A DNA stretch of 64,000 bases from Mucilaginibacter celer. GTDB taxonomy: Bacteria; Bacteroidota; Bacteroidia; Sphingobacteriales; Sphingobacteriaceae. Position 1 is the stretch's first letter, and every line of letters starts with the position of its first letter. The notes under the pieces were generated by a model. The model had not been told where the DNA came from, ran no database searches, and saw only the letters and a list, made by a program, of their open reading frames with translations. The position numbers and the translations under genes were made by a program. This document shows positions 53,966 to 62,782 of the stretch, piece after piece. The DNA is taken from the NCBI RefSeq assembly GCF_003576455.2, contig NZ_CP032869.1:2108001-2172000 (forward strand), in the 5' to 3' direction.

Positions 53966-54874
53966 TTAAGCGTTTCTCCGGATATTTATGTATTTGCGGA
54001 TGCTTCGCTCGGCCCGGTGTTGTTTTGGCGGAGAGGATGGTTCATCATCATGCCGCTCATACTCGCCCAGGATGTTAAAGTTGTGGGTGTACTTCAGGAT
54101 TTGTCTTATCGACGAATCATATTGTTTCTGCTCTTCCCACTCCACATCCACATAAAAATTATATTCGTTACGTTTTCCAAGGATCGGCATCGACTGGATT
54201 TTGCTCATGTTAATGCCTTCCTCGGCAAAAATATTAAGCACTTTGGCCAGCGCGCCAACCTTGTTGCTTACCTGGAAACACAGTGAAGCCTTATTAGCAG
54301 GTTTTTTTTCAATATTATCATGCTGGGTAAGGATCAGGAAGCGGGTAAAGTTTCTTTTGTTTGATTCGATACGGCGCTCCAGTACATCCAATCCGTAAAG
54401 CTGGGCAGCCAGCGCATTGGCTATTGCTACCGTATCTGTAAGCTGCTCATCCCTGATGCGTTTAGCGCAGGCGGCAGTATCGCTACTTTCAACAATTTTA
54501 AGGTGTGGGTACTCATCAAAAAAATCAACACATTGGCGCAGGGCTATGGGGTGCGAGGTTACGTATTTTACATCCTCAAACTTAACACCCGGCAAAGCCA
54601 TCAGGTGCAGCTGGATAGGGAGGTAGATTTCGCCCACAACCGGGAAGCCATAATCAAGCAGCAGGGTGTAGTTAGGCAGGATGCTGCCGGCTATGCTGTT
54701 TTCGATGGCCATAACCACATAATCGGCCTCGCGTTTTTTCAGGCTCTCAAATGTTTGCTTAAAAGAGTTGCATTCGATGGTTTCTACGCCTTCGCCAAAG
54801 TACCTTATCGCGGCCTCTTCATGAAAGGAAGCCCTGATACCCTGAATTGCAACTTTTGGTCGTTCTATTTTCAT
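53966..54874 (-). CDS. pheA: Prephenate dehydratase
   Basis: 302 residues without a mutase domain, which is fused to DAHP synthase instead. The catalytic domain (about 1-190) has VMAIENSIAGSILPNY and the RNFTRFLILT motif. An ACT domain (about 200-285; CFQVSNKVGALAKVLNIF, GINMSKIQSMP) gives allosteric control by Phe. It is the first gene after the Phe/Tyr-rich leader and attenuator. The tail (EPSSPPKQHRAERS) is unusual and basic. Confidence 0.95.
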   Translation of the reverse strand: MKIERPKVAIQGIRASFHEEAAIRYFGEGVETIECNSFKQTFESLKKREADYVVMAIENSIAGSILPNYTLLLDYGFPVVGEIYLPIQLHLMALPGVKFEDVKYVTSHPIALRQCVDFFDEYPHLKIVESSDTAACAKRIRDEQLTDTVAIANALAAQLYGLDVLERRIESNKRNFTRFLILTQHDNIEKKPANKASLCFQVSNKVGALAKVLNIFAEEGINMSKIQSMPILGKRNEYNFYVDVEWEEQKQYDSSIRQILKYTHNFNILGEYERHDDEPSSPPKQHRAERSIRKYINIRRNA

Positions 54875-54889
54875 AAACCCTGTTAAAGC

Positions 54890-54922
54890 AAAAAGTCCCG
54901 GCTTTTTGGGCCGGGACTTTTT
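54890..54922 (-). terminator. Attenuator terminator before pheA
   Basis: On the minus strand AAAAAGTCCCGGC (54922-54910) pairs with GCCGGGACTTTTT (54902-54890), ending in T5, 16 bases before the pheA start. The same 5' arm can instead pair with AGCCGGGACT (54963-54954) at the end of the leader ORF for 9 bp, giving an antiterminator. Confidence 0.9.
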
Positions 54923-54951
54923 AGTGTTTTATATGTTTTGTTTAGTACATA

Positions 54952-55017
54952 TCAGTCCCGGCTCTTACTGGTAAAGTAAAAGTAGTAACCAAAAAAGTAT
55001 GCACCTGTTAATTTCAT
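54952..55017 (-). CDS. Phe/Tyr-rich leader peptide of the pheA attenuator
   Basis: A 21-residue ORF beginning MKLTGA and then YFFGYYFYF, eight aromatic residues in nine codons (four Phe, four Tyr), ending TSKSRD. It lies between a good promoter and the pheA terminator. Ribosome stalling for lack of charged Phe- or Tyr-tRNA at these codons would leave the last codons (region 1) free to form the antiterminator. Completed translation would cover them and allow termination. It is therefore a sensor rather than a functional peptide. Confidence 0.9.
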   Translation of the reverse strand: MKLTGAYFFGYYFYFTSKSRD

Positions 55018-55039
55018 TTGTTGTTTTTTTATTACGCCG

Positions 55040-55069
55040 TAAATGTACGGTAAAAAAAGAGTTTGTCAA
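55040..55069 (-). promoter_or_regulatory. Promoter of the pheA leader and operon
   Basis: Minus-strand TTG (55069-55067), 19 bases, then TACATTTA (55047-55040), close to TTG-N19-TAnnTTTG. The leader start codon is 23 bases downstream. Confidence 0.75.
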
Positions 55070-55103
55070 TAGATAATTTTATTTTTTGTTAAAAATAATA
55101 GGG

Positions 55104-55124
55104 CAACCAAATTTAATTTGGTTG
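55104..55124 (-). terminator. Terminator of the 55156 gene
   Basis: CAACCAAA / TTTGGTTG stem with a 5-base loop, followed on the minus strand by ATTATTTTTAAC. It separates the membrane-protein gene from the pheA promoter. Confidence 0.6.
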
Positions 55125-55155
55125 GTGCTCCTGTTTTATATCGCTAACAGTTAAA

Positions 55156-55992
55156 TTATCTTGCATTTAACCTGATGTGCAGTTTTTCCGGAAACTTTGC
55201 AAGTAGCGTATTCCCATCTATTAGGTGTCTCGGTTTGATAAATCTGCCATCTTTAAATATTATTTCAATATTGGTGATTGCTCCCTTGTTACCTACTTTA
55301 TAATTAATCACCTCGATATCTAATTTATCATAAGTTTGAATGTGCTCTTTATCCTTGCCATACAAGAATGAGGTTTTGCCGCGCGAAATTTGCAGATATT
55401 GATGCCGGCCCTCCATTTGCCTAAGAAAAATATAACCAATCAGCATTCCCACCAAAATAACACCTACTATTGAAAAATTTAATGCGGATTTATCACCCGG
55501 TTTAAAAACACCAACAGAAGTAAAAGCAATAAATGATAATATATAAACAGAAACCCCTGAAGCCATTGCAAAAATTTTCAACGGGTTTACACGATATATA
55601 AAATTGGCGGTTTTAAAATGTGGCTGATTGCCGATATTAAAAAAATGCTTTTCGTACGATTTTAAGTCTAAGGTTTGATTAAAGAAAGCTTCTATCTGGT
55701 TACAGGCTTCATCGATGGATGGGGCATGGTATTCGTACAGATGATTATGATTATCGAGATAATAAACGCAAAACTTACCATTAAAAAACAATCCCAGTTT
55801 AAGATAATTCAAATCGTTATCCTGAATAGTTACCGAAGGCCCGGTTAATTGAATATCAGTCAAAGCCCGCTCGGCGTCCCAGGGAAAATCTTTGATAAGA
55901 CGAATGGTTTCATCCAGATCACGCGGTTGTTCATCAGAAAACTCACCTTTTTCGTAGGTGTTATGTTGTAGTTTAGATACGAGCTGAAGCAT
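55156..55992 (-). CDS. Two-TM protein of unknown function
   Basis: 278 residues. A soluble N-terminal domain (about 1-130), two membrane helices (about 140-160 and 172-192), then a beta-rich C-terminal domain with YLQISRGKTSFLYGKDKEHIQTYDKL (split). No family recognised. It lies 47 bases after the sterol-desaturase-like gene on the same strand, with its own terminator. Confidence 0.7.
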   Translation of the reverse strand: MLQLVSKLQHNTYEKGEFSDEQPRDLDETIRLIKDFPWDAERALTDIQLTGPSVTIQDNDLNYLKLGLFFNGKFCVYYLDNHNHLYEYHAPSIDEACNQIEAFFNQTLDLKSYEKHFFNIGNQPHFKTANFIYRVNPLKIFAMASGVSVYILSFIAFTSVGVFKPGDKSALNFSIVGVILVGMLIGYIFLRQMEGRHQYLQISRGKTSFLYGKDKEHIQTYDKLDIEVINYKVGNKGAITNIEIIFKDGRFIKPRHLIDGNTLLAKFPEKLHIRLNAR

Positions 55993-56039
55993 CGGTTTAG
56001 GTAATTTATATAGTTTAAGACCGTTGCCAATTTAAAATG

Positions 56040-56966
56040 TTACGCGGCGGTTTCGTGTTTTTTATGCGCCTCTTCCATCTCTTCGTATTCTCTTTGCAAA
56101 ACACGGGCTGTTTGCGTACTGCCGTCATGGCTCCAACCCGGGGGGTGGATGAAGTAACCTATTTTTGATTTCAGATCGGGAGCGTTTTTGGCATCGTGCA
56201 ACAAAGCCTTCCACTCGTGAAACAGCACGTTTACAGGCCCCATATCGTCGGGTTGTTTGGTTAAACCGTACTTTACAGGCTCGGGCAGGTCCTCGTCTCT
56301 AAAAGTGCCAAACAATCTATCCCATATAATCAGCACCATCCCCATATTTTTATCAAGGTAGGGAATGTTTGAAGCATGGTGTACCCGGTGGTGTGCAGGG
56401 GTTACAAAAATCCAGCCGTACCATTTTGGCAGTGGGATTTTATATTGAGTATGTACCAGGTTGCCGTAAAGCTGGGTGATGAGATACGCATACAGAATAT
56501 CTAAAGCGGTAAAGCCCATCAGCGCAAGCGGCAGATAAAAAAACACTCTGTAAAGCGGCTCAAATACCGTAGAGCGAAAACCTGTTGTAAAATTAAAATG
56601 TTCAGACGAGTGGTGGGTTACATGCATAGCCCAAAACATACGACAGTAGTGACCGGTGTAATGCAACACCCAATACAAAAAATCCTGAACTACCACCAGC
56701 ACAAACCAGTACCAGAAAACATTTTGAATTTGAAACAGCCTGTAGTGCTGATACGTGTAATCCAACACAAAAAAGGTAAATACTTTTACACACAGGTTGG
56801 TAACAACGGCCAGCGAGGTAAGATAGATATTTGTAAGCGTATCGCGGGTTTCATAATATTTGCGGTCTTCCCAATAGCTCAGGGCCATTTCAATCAGGGT
56901 TAAAACCACCAGCAAGCCCATCAGCATTAAAGCAGCCTGATTTCGCGAATCTAAATGTTGCAGCAT
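56040..56966 (-). CDS. Sterol desaturase / fatty acid hydroxylase family membrane di-iron protein
   Basis: 308 residues with four or more membrane segments and the His-cluster signature of this family: HYTGHYCRMFWAMHVTHHSSEHFN split into HxxxH and HxxHH, then HHRVHHASN. It probably hydroxylates or desaturates a lipid, using iron and oxygen, at the inner membrane. Substrate unknown. Its start is 1 base from the aroB stop, so it is cotranscribed with aroB. Confidence 0.92.
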   Translation of the reverse strand: MLQHLDSRNQAALMLMGLLVVLTLIEMALSYWEDRKYYETRDTLTNIYLTSLAVVTNLCVKVFTFFVLDYTYQHYRLFQIQNVFWYWFVLVVVQDFLYWVLHYTGHYCRMFWAMHVTHHSSEHFNFTTGFRSTVFEPLYRVFFYLPLALMGFTALDILYAYLITQLYGNLVHTQYKIPLPKWYGWIFVTPAHHRVHHASNIPYLDKNMGMVLIIWDRLFGTFRDEDLPEPVKYGLTKQPDDMGPVNVLFHEWKALLHDAKNAPDLKSKIGYFIHPPGWSHDGSTQTARVLQREYEEMEEAHKKHETAA

Positions 56967-56967
56967 G

Positions 56968-58023
56968 TTACAGGTTAATGTAATATCTTAAACTATCGCA
57001 AAGTTCGTTGGCTGTGCACACATTATCAATACTGTAGCGGCCTATGTGTGTCAATAAGGTGCAATTAATTTCGTTTCCTACGTTTTTCTTGTCCTTTTGC
57101 ATGTTGAGCAACAATTCGTCGAAGCTTTCTTCTTTAATTGTATACCTCGGATACAGATCACTTAATACTTTAACAATCTCGTTAAGCTCATCCACTGGCA
57201 GGCCAGCTTTTTTATAGGCGAGGTACGATTCGCAGATCATGCCGATTGCGATGGCTTCGCCATGTGTAAGGCTGTCTTCATCGTGCAATAACGAATAAGT
57301 TTCAACCGCGTGGCCAATAGTATGACCAAAATTTAAAGCTTTCCGAATACCTTTTTCGTGAGGATCTGCTATCGTGATCTCATTCTTTATCTCCACCGAA
57401 CGATGAACCAACTCAACCGACGGGTTTTTAAGATTGCTTGATTTAAGGTTGTTCCAGTAACCGGCATCAACAATTAAACCATGTTTTAACATCTCGGCCA
57501 GGCCCGAAAGTACCTGGCGGGGCGGCAGGCTCTGCAAAAACTCATGCGCCATAAAAACGGCTTTAGGCATGGTAAAAGTGCCTATAATGTTTTTGATCCC
57601 ATCAACATCAATACCTGTTTTGCCGCCTACAGAAGCATCAACCTGCGAAAGCAGGGTAGTGGGTACCTGCACAAAATCAATCCCCCGTTTATAGGTTGAA
57701 GCCGCGAAACCTCCCATATCGGTAATAACACCTCCACCGAGGTTTACCATCAGGCTTTTACGGTCGGCGCCAAAATCGATCAGCATTTTCCAAACGCCAA
57801 CACAAAAATCAATATTCTTATTTTCCTCGCCCGATTGAACCTCGATCAGATCATAAGTAAGGCCGTCAAGTTTGCTGGTAAGTAAAGGCAGGCAGTGTTC
57901 GCCTGTATTTTCGTCGGTTAAGATGAAGAACTTGGTGTACTTACCTTTTTCAATAAATTTTACTAATTCGTCAAGAGCGTTATCAAAATAAACCGCGTAA
58001 TTATCGCTTTGGATAGTGTTCAT
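56968..58023 (-). CDS. aroB: 3-dehydroquinate synthase
   Basis: 351 residues; second shikimate step, NAD-dependent cyclisation of DAHP. Motifs: NLGGGVITDMGGFAASTYKRG, FVQVPTTLLSQVDASVGGKTG (split), the metal-binding LNFGHTIGHAVE, and HGEAIAIGM. Normal length. It begins 2 bases after the S4-domain gene; the unit S4-aroB-desaturase-like runs leftward and is separate from the attenuated pheA operon. Confidence 0.96.
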   Translation of the reverse strand: MNTIQSDNYAVYFDNALDELVKFIEKGKYTKFFILTDENTGEHCLPLLTSKLDGLTYDLIEVQSGEENKNIDFCVGVWKMLIDFGADRKSLMVNLGGGVITDMGGFAASTYKRGIDFVQVPTTLLSQVDASVGGKTGIDVDGIKNIIGTFTMPKAVFMAHEFLQSLPPRQVLSGLAEMLKHGLIVDAGYWNNLKSSNLKNPSVELVHRSVEIKNEITIADPHEKGIRKALNFGHTIGHAVETYSLLHDEDSLTHGEAIAIGMICESYLAYKKAGLPVDELNEIVKVLSDLYPRYTIKEESFDELLLNMQKDKKNVGNEINCTLLTHIGRYSIDNVCTANELCDSLRYYINL

Positions 58024-58025
58024 TG

Positions 58026-58232
58026 TTATATTACAATAATTTTACTCCCATCAAACTCAACCGTATCGCCGCGTTTTACTTTAAGGCGTTTACGATAGTC
58101 AACCTCGCCGTTGTATTTCACAAGGCCCTCGGTAACAACTATTTGCGCTTCGCCGCCGGTTTGTACTAAGTTTGCAGCTTTGAGTAGCTGAATCATGGGG
58201 ATAAATTCCCCTTCTAACTTAAATTCGATCAT
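58026..58232 (-). CDS. S4-domain RNA-binding protein (YbcJ-like)
   Basis: A 68-residue S4 domain: MIQLLKAANLVQTGGEAQIVV, EGLVKYNGEVDYRKRLKVKRGDTV (split over residues 38-61). Such small proteins bind structured RNA or ribosomes. It heads the aroB unit; there is no obvious functional link. It is divergent from the proline dehydrogenase gene. Confidence 0.88.
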   Translation of the reverse strand: MIEFKLEGEFIPMIQLLKAANLVQTGGEAQIVVTEGLVKYNGEVDYRKRLKVKRGDTVEFDGSKIIVI

Positions 58233-58290
58233 GGGATGGCAAAAATAAACTATTCGTGCAATTATGAGTTATCATTTTATAATTTTGCAG

Positions 58291-59496
58291 ATGACCTCTT
58301 ACGAAAATAACAATAATCAAGGGCAAAATACGCCCTCTTTCGAAAATACAGAGATAGCTTTCCGCCATTCGTCCGATACTGATTTGAACCGCGCTTACTG
58401 GCTGTTCAAAATGATCAACGTTAATTTTTTGGTAAAGATTGGGCCGCCGGTTACCAATTTTGCCATGAAGGTTGGCTTACCTATTAAAAGCATTATCAAA
58501 GCTACCATATTTAAACATTTTTGCGGCGGCGAAACCATTGCCGAATGCGATAATACCATTAAAAACCTTTACAGCGGCCGGGTAGGTACCATTTTAGATT
58601 ACTCGGTAGAGGGAGAGGAGGAAGAAACGGTATTTGATAACACCCGTGACGAAATTATCCGCACCATTGAGCGTGCAGCCAAAGACAAAGCCATTCCGCT
58701 TACCGTATTTAAGGTAACCGGTGTGGGGCGTTTCGGTTTGCTGGAGAAACTTGATGCCCGCCTTAAACTGAGCGATACCGAAGAAGAGGAGTGGAGAAGG
58801 GTACAGAACAGGGTGCTGGCTATTTGTGATAAAGCATATAAAGCCAATGTACCGGTAATGATTGATGCCGAGGAAAGCTGGATCCAGGATACTATCGATC
58901 TGCTGGCCCTTACCATGATGACCCGCTTTAACAAGCAAAAGCCTATAGTATATAATACTTACCAAATGTACAGGCATGATAAACTGGCTTCCATGCTGAA
59001 CGACCATGCCATAGCCCAAAGCGAGGGCTTTATATTAGGTGCCAAAATAGTGCGCGGTGCCTATATGGAAAAAGAGCGTAAACGTGCCGAAGAAAAAGGC
59101 TACCCATCGCCAATTCAACCTGATAAAAAATCGGCCGATCTGGATTATGATTCGGCGCTTGATTATTGTACCAGCCATATCAACGAAATAGCCTTTATAG
59201 CCGGTACGCATAACGAAGAAAGCTGCCGCCTGCTGGCCGAATTACTTAACACCAAAGGCATCGATCATAAGCACCCTCACGTTTACTTTTCGCAATTGCT
59301 GGGCATGAGCGATAACCTGAGCTTTAACCTGGCACATGCAGATTATAATGTAGCTAAATACGTACCCTACGGACCGGTAAAAGCTGTATTACCATACCTT
59401 TTCCGCCGGGCGCAGGAAAACACGGCCATAGCCGGGCAAATGAGCCGCGAGCTAAGCCTGATCAGTAAAGAAAGAAAACGCCGCAAAAGCGCTTAA
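58291..59496 (+). CDS. Proline dehydrogenase
   Basis: About 401 residues from Met 58291; nine extra upstream codons are possible. A FAD-dependent TIM barrel oxidising proline to pyrroline-5-carboxylate. Motifs: MIDAEESWIQDTIDLLA, KIVRGAYMEKERKRAEEKGYPSP (split), HPHVYFSQLLGMSDNLSF and FRRAQENTAIAGQMSRE at the FAD/proline site. It is the standalone form, without the P5C dehydrogenase domain. Confidence 0.93.
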   Translation: MTSYENNNNQGQNTPSFENTEIAFRHSSDTDLNRAYWLFKMINVNFLVKIGPPVTNFAMKVGLPIKSIIKATIFKHFCGGETIAECDNTIKNLYSGRVGTILDYSVEGEEEETVFDNTRDEIIRTIERAAKDKAIPLTVFKVTGVGRFGLLEKLDARLKLSDTEEEEWRRVQNRVLAICDKAYKANVPVMIDAEESWIQDTIDLLALTMMTRFNKQKPIVYNTYQMYRHDKLASMLNDHAIAQSEGFILGAKIVRGAYMEKERKRAEEKGYPSPIQPDKKSADLDYDSALDYCTSHINEIAFIAGTHNEESCRLLAELLNTKGIDHKHPHVYFSQLLGMSDNLSFNLAHADYNVAKYVPYGPVKAVLPYLFRRAQENTAIAGQMSRELSLISKERKRRKSA

Positions 59497-59515
59497 TTAT
59501 AAACGGGAGTATTTA

Positions 59516-60148
59516 TTAAATTAAATGCTCCCGTTTTGCAAATAGCTGGATGGTATCCGGTGCGGTCATTAAAAAAGTTTGGATACCCAGTTTTTTGGCA
59601 GCCTCCAAATGCTGCGGACTATCATCTATAAATAACGTCTCCTCCGGTTTCAGGTTATTCTCTTTCAATACCTGCTCAAAAATGGCGGGCTCGGGTTTGC
59701 GTTTGCCGGTAAGGTGCGAGTAATATGTTTTTTCGAAAAGGTGATCGTTGCCATCAAAACCAAAATCGGTTTTAAGGTAGTTCATGATATAATCGTAGTG
59801 GATGGCGTTGATGTTGCTGAGCAAAAAGGTGCGGTATTTATCTTTTAGTTGGAGCAGCAAATCGTGGTTGCCTTCTGCAATTCCAACTAAAATGCTGTTC
59901 CAGGCGGCATCGATCTGCTCATCGGTAAGGGCCGGGTTATTGGTTTTTTCCCTCACATACTCCCTGAACTGGGCCGCGGTAACCTCGCCGCGATCAAATT
60001 TATCAAAAATTGCATCCTGCTCTTTATGGCCAAAAAAGGTTTCGGGATTAGCGATACCTAACTGATTCCATGATTGTTGAACCCGTTTAAAATCAATACT
60101 GAAGATAACGTTACCGTAATCGAAGATGATATTTTTAATATTTTCCAT
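59516..60148 (-). CDS. HAD-family phosphatase (YihX-like)
   Basis: About 210 residues from Met 60148 (MENIKNIIFDYGNVIF), preferred to a start 16 codons earlier because motif I then lies at the N-terminus. HAD motifs: FDYGNVIF, FLLSNINAIH, GKRKPEPAIFEQVL and LFIDDSPQHLEAAKKLG. Probable sugar-phosphate phosphatase; substrate unknown. It converges with the proline dehydrogenase gene. Confidence 0.9.
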   Translation of the reverse strand: MENIKNIIFDYGNVIFSIDFKRVQQSWNQLGIANPETFFGHKEQDAIFDKFDRGEVTAAQFREYVREKTNNPALTDEQIDAAWNSILVGIAEGNHDLLLQLKDKYRTFLLSNINAIHYDYIMNYLKTDFGFDGNDHLFEKTYYSHLTGKRKPEPAIFEQVLKENNLKPEETLFIDDSPQHLEAAKKLGIQTFLMTAPDTIQLFAKREHLI

Positions 60149-60213
60149 AAAAAGAGTTTGAGATATGGGCGCAAATATGTAAAATTGCACCCGCAAACAA
60201 AAACAAAATAACC

Positions 60214-60271
60214 GCGCCTATAGCTCAGTCGGTTAGAGTAGAAGACTCATAATCTTGCTGAATAATAGGCG
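60214..60271 (+). other. tRNA-like remnant lacking the T arm
   Basis: The first 42 bases copy the acceptor 5' side, D arm and anticodon arm (anticodon CAT) of the adjacent tRNA. The anticodon stem has paired changes (AAGA/TCTT in place of GGAGA/TCTCT). It then leaves the tRNA sequence but ends ATAGGCG (60265-60271), which pairs perfectly with CGCCTAT (60215-60221). It can thus close as a 57-nt cloverleaf without a T arm. It may be an attachment-site remnant or a degenerate tRNA. Confidence 0.6.
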
Positions 60272-60397
60272 AAAAAAGGTTAAATTTGGCGATTGTTAGC
60301 CACAGAAATTTGCAAATAACCCTTGAAAATTTCTGATTAACAAATAGAAAAATAAGACCTTAAAATTTTGGCCCCGGCCAAAAGATTAAAACCGTAA

Positions 60398-60471
60398 GCG
60401 CCTATAGCTCAGTCGGTTAGAGTAGGAGACTCATAATCTCTTGGTCCCTGGTTCGAGCCCAGGTGGGCGCA
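60398..60471 (+). tRNA. tRNA with anticodon CAU (Met, or lysidine-modified Ile)
   Basis: A full 74-nt cloverleaf: acceptor GCGCCTA/TGGGCGC plus discriminator A, D arm GCTCAGTCGGTTAGAGT, anticodon loop CTCATAA, T arm CCTGGTTCGAGCCCAGG. CCA is not encoded. The elongator Met type is favoured but Ile(CAU) cannot be excluded. A palindromic TTTTGGCC/GGCCAAAA element (60366-60383) lies just upstream. A tyrosine recombinase gene starts 184 bases downstream, so this tRNA is a likely integration site. Confidence 0.93.
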
Positions 60472-60655
60472 CTTCAGTAAAAGCCGTTTCTGTATTGGGA
60501 CGGCTTTTTTTGTTTCTAAACGCGGAATAGGAACCTTCGCAGCACTGCTAATTTAGAGCACCTTTTTAGCAGGATTTACATGTTTTTTTGTTGAATTTCA
60601 CGTCCATTTGTTACAAATATGCTACAACAAATCGGCGTGCTAATGAATGTAAATC

Positions 60656-61921
60656 ATGGCAACCGTAAGCGCAAAAGTTTATGAACACCACAAGAAAAAA
60701 GATGGCACCTTCAATGTTAAGATCATTGTTTACCATCAGCAAGACCGGAAACATATTGATACTATTCATTTTGTTTCCAAAAGGCAATTAACTCCTGATT
60801 TGGAAATCAAGGATAAATTCCTGAACAAGATTATTGATGACACCCTCGATGATTATCGGACTACCATCAGTAACCTCGGAACTAAACTGGATTTTTTTAC
60901 CTGCGAAGAACTTCGGGATTATTTAAGGGATAAAGACAAGGAAGTTGATTTTATTGAGTTTTGTACGGAACACATTAGACAGGAAAGGAAAGATAAGCGG
61001 GATGGCTCTGCAAATAACCATCGTAGGGTTAAAAACAGCCTGATCGACTATTTCAAAAAAGATTCTGTATCTATTAATGAAATTACTTCCCACATGTTGA
61101 TTTCTTGGGAACGGTACCTGAAGACTGATCGGGAACAGGTCCGCGTAGGCAAAAGCGGCGTTGAGGTTATTTCAACCGTAAAAGGCATGAAAAAAGGTGG
61201 ACTTTATACCATCATGCGGGATTTGCGAACCCTGTTCAATGCTGCAGTTGAAAAGTACAATGACGAGGAACGCGGTATATTAAAAATCAAGCACTATCCT
61301 TTTAAAAAGTATAAGCTCGGTGCTGCTCCCAAAACCAGGAAAAGGAATATTAGCCTTGAACAGGTAAAGATTGTCTGCGATTGCGAAATACAACCTGGAA
61401 GCTGGTCAGAACTTTCGAGGGACTTGTTTATGCTTAGTTTTTATATGTGCGGGTTAAATGCCGTGGATATGTATCAATTGGAACCTCTTTTGCCTGGTCA
61501 GGAACGATTGGAATATAATCGTTCTAAGACACGCGACATACGCGAGGATAATGCATTTATCAGCATTTATATCCCGGATGAGGCAAGGCCCATCTTGGAA
61601 AAATACGCCGGAAAGCTACAGGCAAAATTCGTATCTCATAATGGTCTGAATACCGCCTTGAGTATCGGTATGAAAGACTTGTGCAAAATTGCAGGTTTAG
61701 CAGGTGTTACATTTTATTGGGCACGGCATTCCTTTGCCAATATCGCGCGCAATAAGGGCGGTATGCATACTGATGATATTGGCCTCGCCCTGAACCATGT
61801 GGATGAAGAACATCCAACGACGGACATTTACTTAGATAAGGATTGGAGCCTGGCAGATTTAGTACAAAACTGCGTTCTTAACCTGTTTAGAGTGTATAAT
61901 ACGGAGAAGTTGACCAGGTGA
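60656..61921 (+). CDS. Tyrosine recombinase / phage-type integrase
   Basis: 421 residues with N-terminal Arm-like and SAM-like domains (about 1-210) and a C-terminal catalytic domain. FYMCGLNAVDMYQLEP replaces the usual Arg box I (no Arg visible there), as in many Bacteroidota conjugative-element integrases. TFYWARHSFANIARN is box II and YLDKDW carries the candidate Tyr nucleophile. Right after the tRNA, it is positioned to integrate DNA at that gene. The rest of its element lies to the right and may be disrupted by IS21. Confidence 0.9.
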   Translation: MATVSAKVYEHHKKKDGTFNVKIIVYHQQDRKHIDTIHFVSKRQLTPDLEIKDKFLNKIIDDTLDDYRTTISNLGTKLDFFTCEELRDYLRDKDKEVDFIEFCTEHIRQERKDKRDGSANNHRRVKNSLIDYFKKDSVSINEITSHMLISWERYLKTDREQVRVGKSGVEVISTVKGMKKGGLYTIMRDLRTLFNAAVEKYNDEERGILKIKHYPFKKYKLGAAPKTRKRNISLEQVKIVCDCEIQPGSWSELSRDLFMLSFYMCGLNAVDMYQLEPLLPGQERLEYNRSKTRDIREDNAFISIYIPDEARPILEKYAGKLQAKFVSHNGLNTALSIGMKDLCKIAGLAGVTFYWARHSFANIARNKGGMHTDDIGLALNHVDEEHPTTDIYLDKDWSLADLVQNCVLNLFRVYNTEKLTR

Positions 61922-62000
61922 TTCCGTGGCAAATTGACCACCTAAAGTGCTGGCGAACGAGCGCAGCGAACGCTGTAGAAGCGTTGTCAAAAGTAGTTAT

Positions 62001-62762
62001 TTAAAGTGTGTTTTGCAGATAGCTTTTTTCGGGCTCTGCCGGCCTTCTTTTTCTCATCGACTCTCCCTTAAGTTCCATCCGGTGCGCATCATGCACGATA
62101 CGGTCAAGGATAGCATCAGCGATCGTCTTTTCACCAATGACCTCATACCATTTACTGACCGGCAGTTGAGAGGTAATGATCAATGACGTTTTACCGTGCC
62201 TGTCCTCAATGATCTCCATCAGTGCAGCCCTGCTCTGCGCATCAAAAGGCTGTATACCGAAGTCATCCAGGATCAGTAGTTGCTGGCGTTCCAGTTTGGC
62301 GACATCCTTCATATAGGAACCATCTGCCTTAGCCATCTTCAGCTTAGCAAAGAGCTTGGGTGTGCTGGCATAGAACACGCGGTAACCCAGTATGCAGGCT
62401 TGGTGTCCGATAGCAGAAGCGATATAGCTTTTGCCGATACCGGTGCTGCCTGTGATCAACAGGTTCTCATTCCGGTCAATAAAGTGGCAGTCTGCCAGGC
62501 GCATTACCTGATTGCGGTCGATACTACGGTCGGCATGGTAGTGGATGTTCTCTACCGAGGCCTTATAGCGGAACTTAGCATACATGATCGTACGCTCTAT
62601 GCGCCTGTTCTGCCGGTCGTCCCATTCGGCCTCTACCAGGTGGGCCAGCAGTTCATCAGTAGTGTATTCAGCGGTCTGGCCCGTTTCCAGGCAGCTTTTA
62701 AAGGCATGGTACATGCCAAAGAACTTCAGCTTGCGAAGTTTGTCCAAGGTGTTCGTGTTCAT
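62001..62762 (-). CDS. istB: IS21 helper ATPase IstB
   Basis: A 253-residue DnaC-like AAA+ ATPase with Walker A ITGSTGIGKSYIA, Walker B LLILDDFGIQP, and DAILDRIVHDAHRMEL near the C-terminus. It assists IstA in target selection. Intact. Confidence 0.95.
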   Translation of the reverse strand: MNTNTLDKLRKLKFFGMYHAFKSCLETGQTAEYTTDELLAHLVEAEWDDRQNRRIERTIMYAKFRYKASVENIHYHADRSIDRNQVMRLADCHFIDRNENLLITGSTGIGKSYIASAIGHQACILGYRVFYASTPKLFAKLKMAKADGSYMKDVAKLERQQLLILDDFGIQPFDAQSRAALMEIIEDRHGKTSLIITSQLPVSKWYEVIGEKTIADAILDRIVHDAHRMELKGESMRKRRPAEPEKSYLQNTL

Positions 62763-62782
62763 ATCGATCTATTTATTAATGG

